Assembly: GCA_015661985.1 (NCBI GenBank)
Contig: DQVB01000232.1
Location: forward strand, 1-7,846
Source: Planctomycetota bacterium
GTDB lineage: Bacteria > Planctomycetota > Planctomycetia > Pirellulales > Thermoguttaceae
Reading direction: 5' to 3'
DNA: 7,846 nucleotides
Positions within the stretch are counted from its first letter, which is position 1, and the number at the start of each line of letters is the position of its first letter. Made by a program: the position numbers and the translations under genes. The notes below the pieces were generated by a model. It was not told the DNA's origin. It searched no databases and was given only the letters and a program-made list of their open reading frames with translations. Below are positions 5,065 to 7,846 of this stretch, piece after piece.

Positions 5065-7846
5065 ATGCCTCACCCTTTGGAACAGAAACTGGTTCTCATC
5101 CGTGCCCGAGTGCGCCGGCTGGTAGCCGTTTACGGCCTCAGTTGGCTGGTTGCGGTCACGCTGGCCACCGTTCTGATGCTGGGATTGGCGGACTACGTGT
5201 TTCGCTTCGAGGATCGGGGGCTTCGGGTCCTCGCCTGGCTGGCCATGCTGAGCGCTTTCGGTTGGACCGCGTACCGCCACCTCTACGTACCCCTGGCCGT
5301 GCGGTTGGGGGACGTGGAGATTGCCCGGCGGATCGAGCGGCGTTTCCCTCAGTTTCACGATGGATTGGCCAGTGCTGTGCAATTTGTCCGCCAGCCGGAG
5401 GACGATCCAACGGCTGGCTCCGTTGCGCTGCGCCGTGCTGTGGTTGCCCGGGTGGCGGCCGAGGCGGAGGGTCTTGATTTCGGCCAGGTCATCGAGCCGC
5501 GGCCGGTGTGGCGGGCGTTGGCAGCAGCAGCAGTCGCCGTGCTGCTGGCCGCATCGCTCGCCCTATGGGACCCCGGCTCGGCGCGCACGGCCCTCACGCG
5601 TCTGGCCAATCCCCTCAGCGACGTCACATGGCCTCAGCTCTACCACCTGATGGTCCGCAACCCCGTGGATCGGATCGCGCGGGGCGGGGATTTTGAAGTC
5701 ATCGTAGTGGACCGCTACCGGCGCAAGCTGCCTCGGGAGGTGTACATCCATTATCGCTTCGAGAACCCGGACGGGACGGTCGCTGAGGAGACGCGGCCGA
5801 TGCGGTTCACCGGCGAGGCGATGGTGGACCGCCGGGAGCAGGTGACGCGGAGTTTCTCGTATCGGGCCGAGGGGGGGGACGATCATTCGATGGGGTGGCA
5901 CCGCGTGGAGGTGCTGGATCCGCCCGCGGTGGACCGGATCACCGTCACGGTGCGACCGCCTGAGTATACAGGTTGGCCGCCGGTGAGAAGCGATGGGCCC
6001 ATTCGTGCCCTGGCGGGCAGCGGCGTGGAGATTGAAGCCCGAACGACCAAGCCGCTCCGCTCGGCCACCCTGTGCCTGGAAGACGGCCGGCGTCTGGCCG
6101 CGGCGGTCAGCGAAGACGGCTATCAATTCCGGTCCCCTCCGCCGGGGGGCGAGACGCTGGTGCTCGACCAGTCAGGCGCGTACTGGTTCGAGCTGATCGA
6201 CCGCGATGGGCTTCCCGGCGGGCGCCAGCGATGGCCGATCCATGCCGTACCGGACAGCCCGCCCACGGTGCGGATCGACTCACCCACGGCCAACCTGTTC
6301 GTTACGCCTCAGGCCACAGTCCAGGTGGTGGTGGCGGCCAACGACGATTTGGCCCTCCGCCGGATCGTCCTGCGCGCGGCCCGCGGCGACCAAGTGGAAG
6401 ATTCGGCCCACGCGATCCAGCTGTTCGCCGGCCCCGAGGGCCCGCCAGCGCGCCCCAGCGGCTTGGGGGCCCAGCGGACGGAGCCCGACCGGCGTGTGGT
6501 CAACTATGCCTGGGACCTGACCCCCTTCGACCTCCAGCCGGGTGACCGGGTGACGTTCGTGGCTACGGCCACCGACTATCGGCCCCAATCGGCCGATAGC
6601 GCCCCGCGGCGGCTGGTTGTAATCACTCCGGAGGAGCTGGCCGACCACATCGCCGCTCGCCAGTCGGCCGTTTTGAGCGAATTGGCCCGCGCACTGGAGA
6701 TCCAACGGCAAAGCCGCAGCCGGGTGGCCGGGGCGGAAATCCGGTTGGACGAGACCGGGCGTCTCGACCAGCTCGATGTGGACCGCCTCCAAGGGGCCGA
6801 ACTCAGCCAGCGCCAAGTGACACGCATCTTGACCAGTCCTAGCGACGGGGTGCCCATGCACATCCGCGGCTTGCTGGCCGACCTGGAGAACAACCACCTG
6901 GAAAGCCCTGACGTCCAGCGCCAAATGCACGAGCTTCTGGCCACGATCGAGGCGCTGAAAAAGGAACACTTGACGACCATCGCTCACCGACTCACCTCGG
7001 TCATTAAGGCGGCCCAGATCCTGCTGGACGGCTCGACGGGGGAGCCGGAAACGGAGCCTGGCCAACAGCAGCGGCCGGCGAGGCCGGACCCCACGGTGGC
7101 TCGGCCTTTGGCCGCCGCCGGGCAGCACCAGGATGCGGTGATCGCCACCTTGGAAGAGCTCTTGGGGCAGCTTTCGCGATGGGCCGATTACCGTCGCTTC
7201 CATCGCCACTTGAGCCAATTGCTGCGCGAGCAGGAGGCAGTAAGTGACCGGACCACCCAACTGGCTCGCAGCACGCTGGCCCAAGAGGTCGACGACTTGC
7301 CGCCCCATCAGGTAGCGGAACTGCGCACCGCTGCCCGTGACCAGCGGGAATTGGCCCGGCGGCTGGATCGAATCCTCCAAGAGATGAGTCAAGCCGTGGA
7401 GAAGATCCGCGACGTCGACCCGCTGGCCGCCGACAATATCGCCGATGCCGTATACGAAGCCCGGCAGCAGGCAGTCAGCGCCCAGATGCAGTCGGCCGGC
7501 TCCCACGTGGCAGCCAACCGGATGGGCCAGGCGATGCGTCTCCAGGAGACCGTGCGCGAGGGCCTTCGCCAGATGCTGGATATCCTGGCCAACCGCCGTG
7601 AGACCGAGCTGGAACGGCTGGTGGAAAAACTCCGCGAAGCCGAAGACCAGTTGGCCGAGCTGGCCGGACGAGAGGAAAAGCTGCGCGGGCAGGCCGAGGC
7701 GGCAGCCGACCAGGCCGATGAGCAGGCGCGACGGCGAAAGTTGGAGGAGCTGCGCGGCGAGCAGGAGCGGCTGCGTGAGGAGACCGAGCGCATGGCTCGG
7801 CAGCTGGAGCGGTTGATGGCAGACCGGGCCAGCCGGACCACGGCCC
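5065..7846 (+). CDS. Large membrane-anchored coiled-coil protein, DUF4175-like (3' end outside window)
   Basis: The frame is open from ATG 5065 to the right edge: 927 residues, no stop. Predicted membrane segments lie near 24-45, 53-69 and 148-168. Between them RLGDVEIARRIERRFPQFHD (80-99), followed by GLASAVQF, resembles the conserved cytoplasmic stretch of planctomycete DUF4175-like proteins. Residues about 190-520 are rich in beta strands, with Ig-like signatures (PPEYTG 298-303; DSPPTVRIDSP 397-407; YAWDLTPFDLQPGD 481-494). From about 525 to the edge the protein is helical and highly charged, a long coiled coil broken by a Pro/Gln-rich linker (660-680). In related genomes such genes often lie downstream of MoxR, DUF58 and BatA-type genes, suggesting an envelope-stress or protein-assembly role; here the upstream neighbour is instead a divergent FG-GAP gene. 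ATG 5065 places the first membrane helix normally but lacks a clear ribosome binding site. The family call is from memory of residue patterns. Confidence 0.82.
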   Translation, partial: MPHPLEQKLVLIRARVRRLVAVYGLSWLVAVTLATVLMLGLADYVFRFEDRGLRVLAWLAMLSAFGWTAYRHLYVPLAVRLGDVEIARRIERRFPQFHDGLASAVQFVRQPEDDPTAGSVALRRAVVARVAAEAEGLDFGQVIEPRPVWRALAAAAVAVLLAASLALWDPGSARTALTRLANPLSDVTWPQLYHLMVRNPVDRIARGGDFEVIVVDRYRRKLPREVYIHYRFENPDGTVAEETRPMRFTGEAMVDRREQVTRSFSYRAEGGDDHSMGWHRVEVLDPPAVDRITVTVRPPEYTGWPPVRSDGPIRALAGSGVEIEARTTKPLRSATLCLEDGRRLAAAVSEDGYQFRSPPPGGETLVLDQSGAYWFELIDRDGLPGGRQRWPIHAVPDSPPTVRIDSPTANLFVTPQATVQVVVAANDDLALRRIVLRAARGDQVEDSAHAIQLFAGPEGPPARPSGLGAQRTEPDRRVVNYAWDLTPFDLQPGDRVTFVATATDYRPQSADSAPRRLVVITPEELADHIAARQSAVLSELARALEIQRQSRSRVAGAEIRLDETGRLDQLDVDRLQGAELSQRQVTRILTSPSDGVPMHIRGLLADLENNHLESPDVQRQMHELLATIEALKKEHLTTIAHRLTSVIKAAQILLDGSTGEPETEPGQQQRPARPDPTVARPLAAAGQHQDAVIATLEELLGQLSRWADYRRFHRHLSQLLREQEAVSDRTTQLARSTLAQEVDDLPPHQVAELRTAARDQRELARRLDRILQEMSQAVEKIRDVDPLAADNIADAVYEARQQAVSAQMQSAGSHVAANRMGQAMRLQETVREGLRQMLDILANRRETELERLVEKLREAEDQLAELAGREEKLRGQAEAAADQADEQARRRKLEELRGEQERLREETERMARQLERLMADRASRTTA

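Noticed and set aside
6280..7506. A 408-codon open frame on the minus strand
   Set aside because: It is antisense to the membrane/coiled-coil gene, shows no recognisable family, and arises from the GC-rich codon pattern of the plus-strand gene.

Overview
The window reads as chromosomal DNA of a GC-rich Planctomycetota bacterium (inference). The basis is four things: a secreted FG-GAP/VCBS protein, a large membrane-anchored protein that resembles the planctomycete DUF4175-like group, long signal-peptide n-regions, and intergenic spacers filled with short GC-rich hairpin repeats. I see no rRNA, tRNA, CRISPR array, integrase or transposase.

Layout. (1) 1-409, minus: start of a lipoprotein with tetratricopeptide repeats, cut by the left edge. 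(2) 410-904: divergent spacer with a two-copy 79-bp-period hairpin repeat. (3) 905-2149, plus: a DegT/DnrJ/EryC1/StrS-family PLP aminotransferase with an atypical helical insertion. (4) 2150-2587: convergent spacer with a hairpin plus TTG tract, a REP-like cluster whose units are headed GTAGTGCC, and several more perfect hairpins. (5) 2588-4726, minus: exported beta-propeller-like protein with nine aspartate-rich FG-GAP/VCBS motifs. (6) 4727-5064: divergent spacer with a good sigma70-type promoter for the FG-GAP gene and another REP-like hairpin. (7) 5065-7846, plus: at least 927 residues of a membrane protein with three predicted transmembrane segments, a beta-rich region and a long charged coiled coil, cut by the right edge.

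The four genes alternate in strand (-, +, -, +), so none is co-transcribed with another here and nothing binds them into one pathway. Three of the four products are predicted to be exported or membrane-anchored; the aminotransferase is cytoplasmic. The two edge genes probably belong to operons extending beyond the window.

I find no convincing evidence of a complete undescribed system. The most unusual content is non-coding: REP-like hairpins in all three spacers, two of the families sharing a TAGTGCC head, which resembles the GTAG-headed REP elements mobilised by RAYT (TnpA-REP) transposases. The insertion in the aminotransferase and the divergent pairing of the FG-GAP and DUF4175-like genes also merit a second look.
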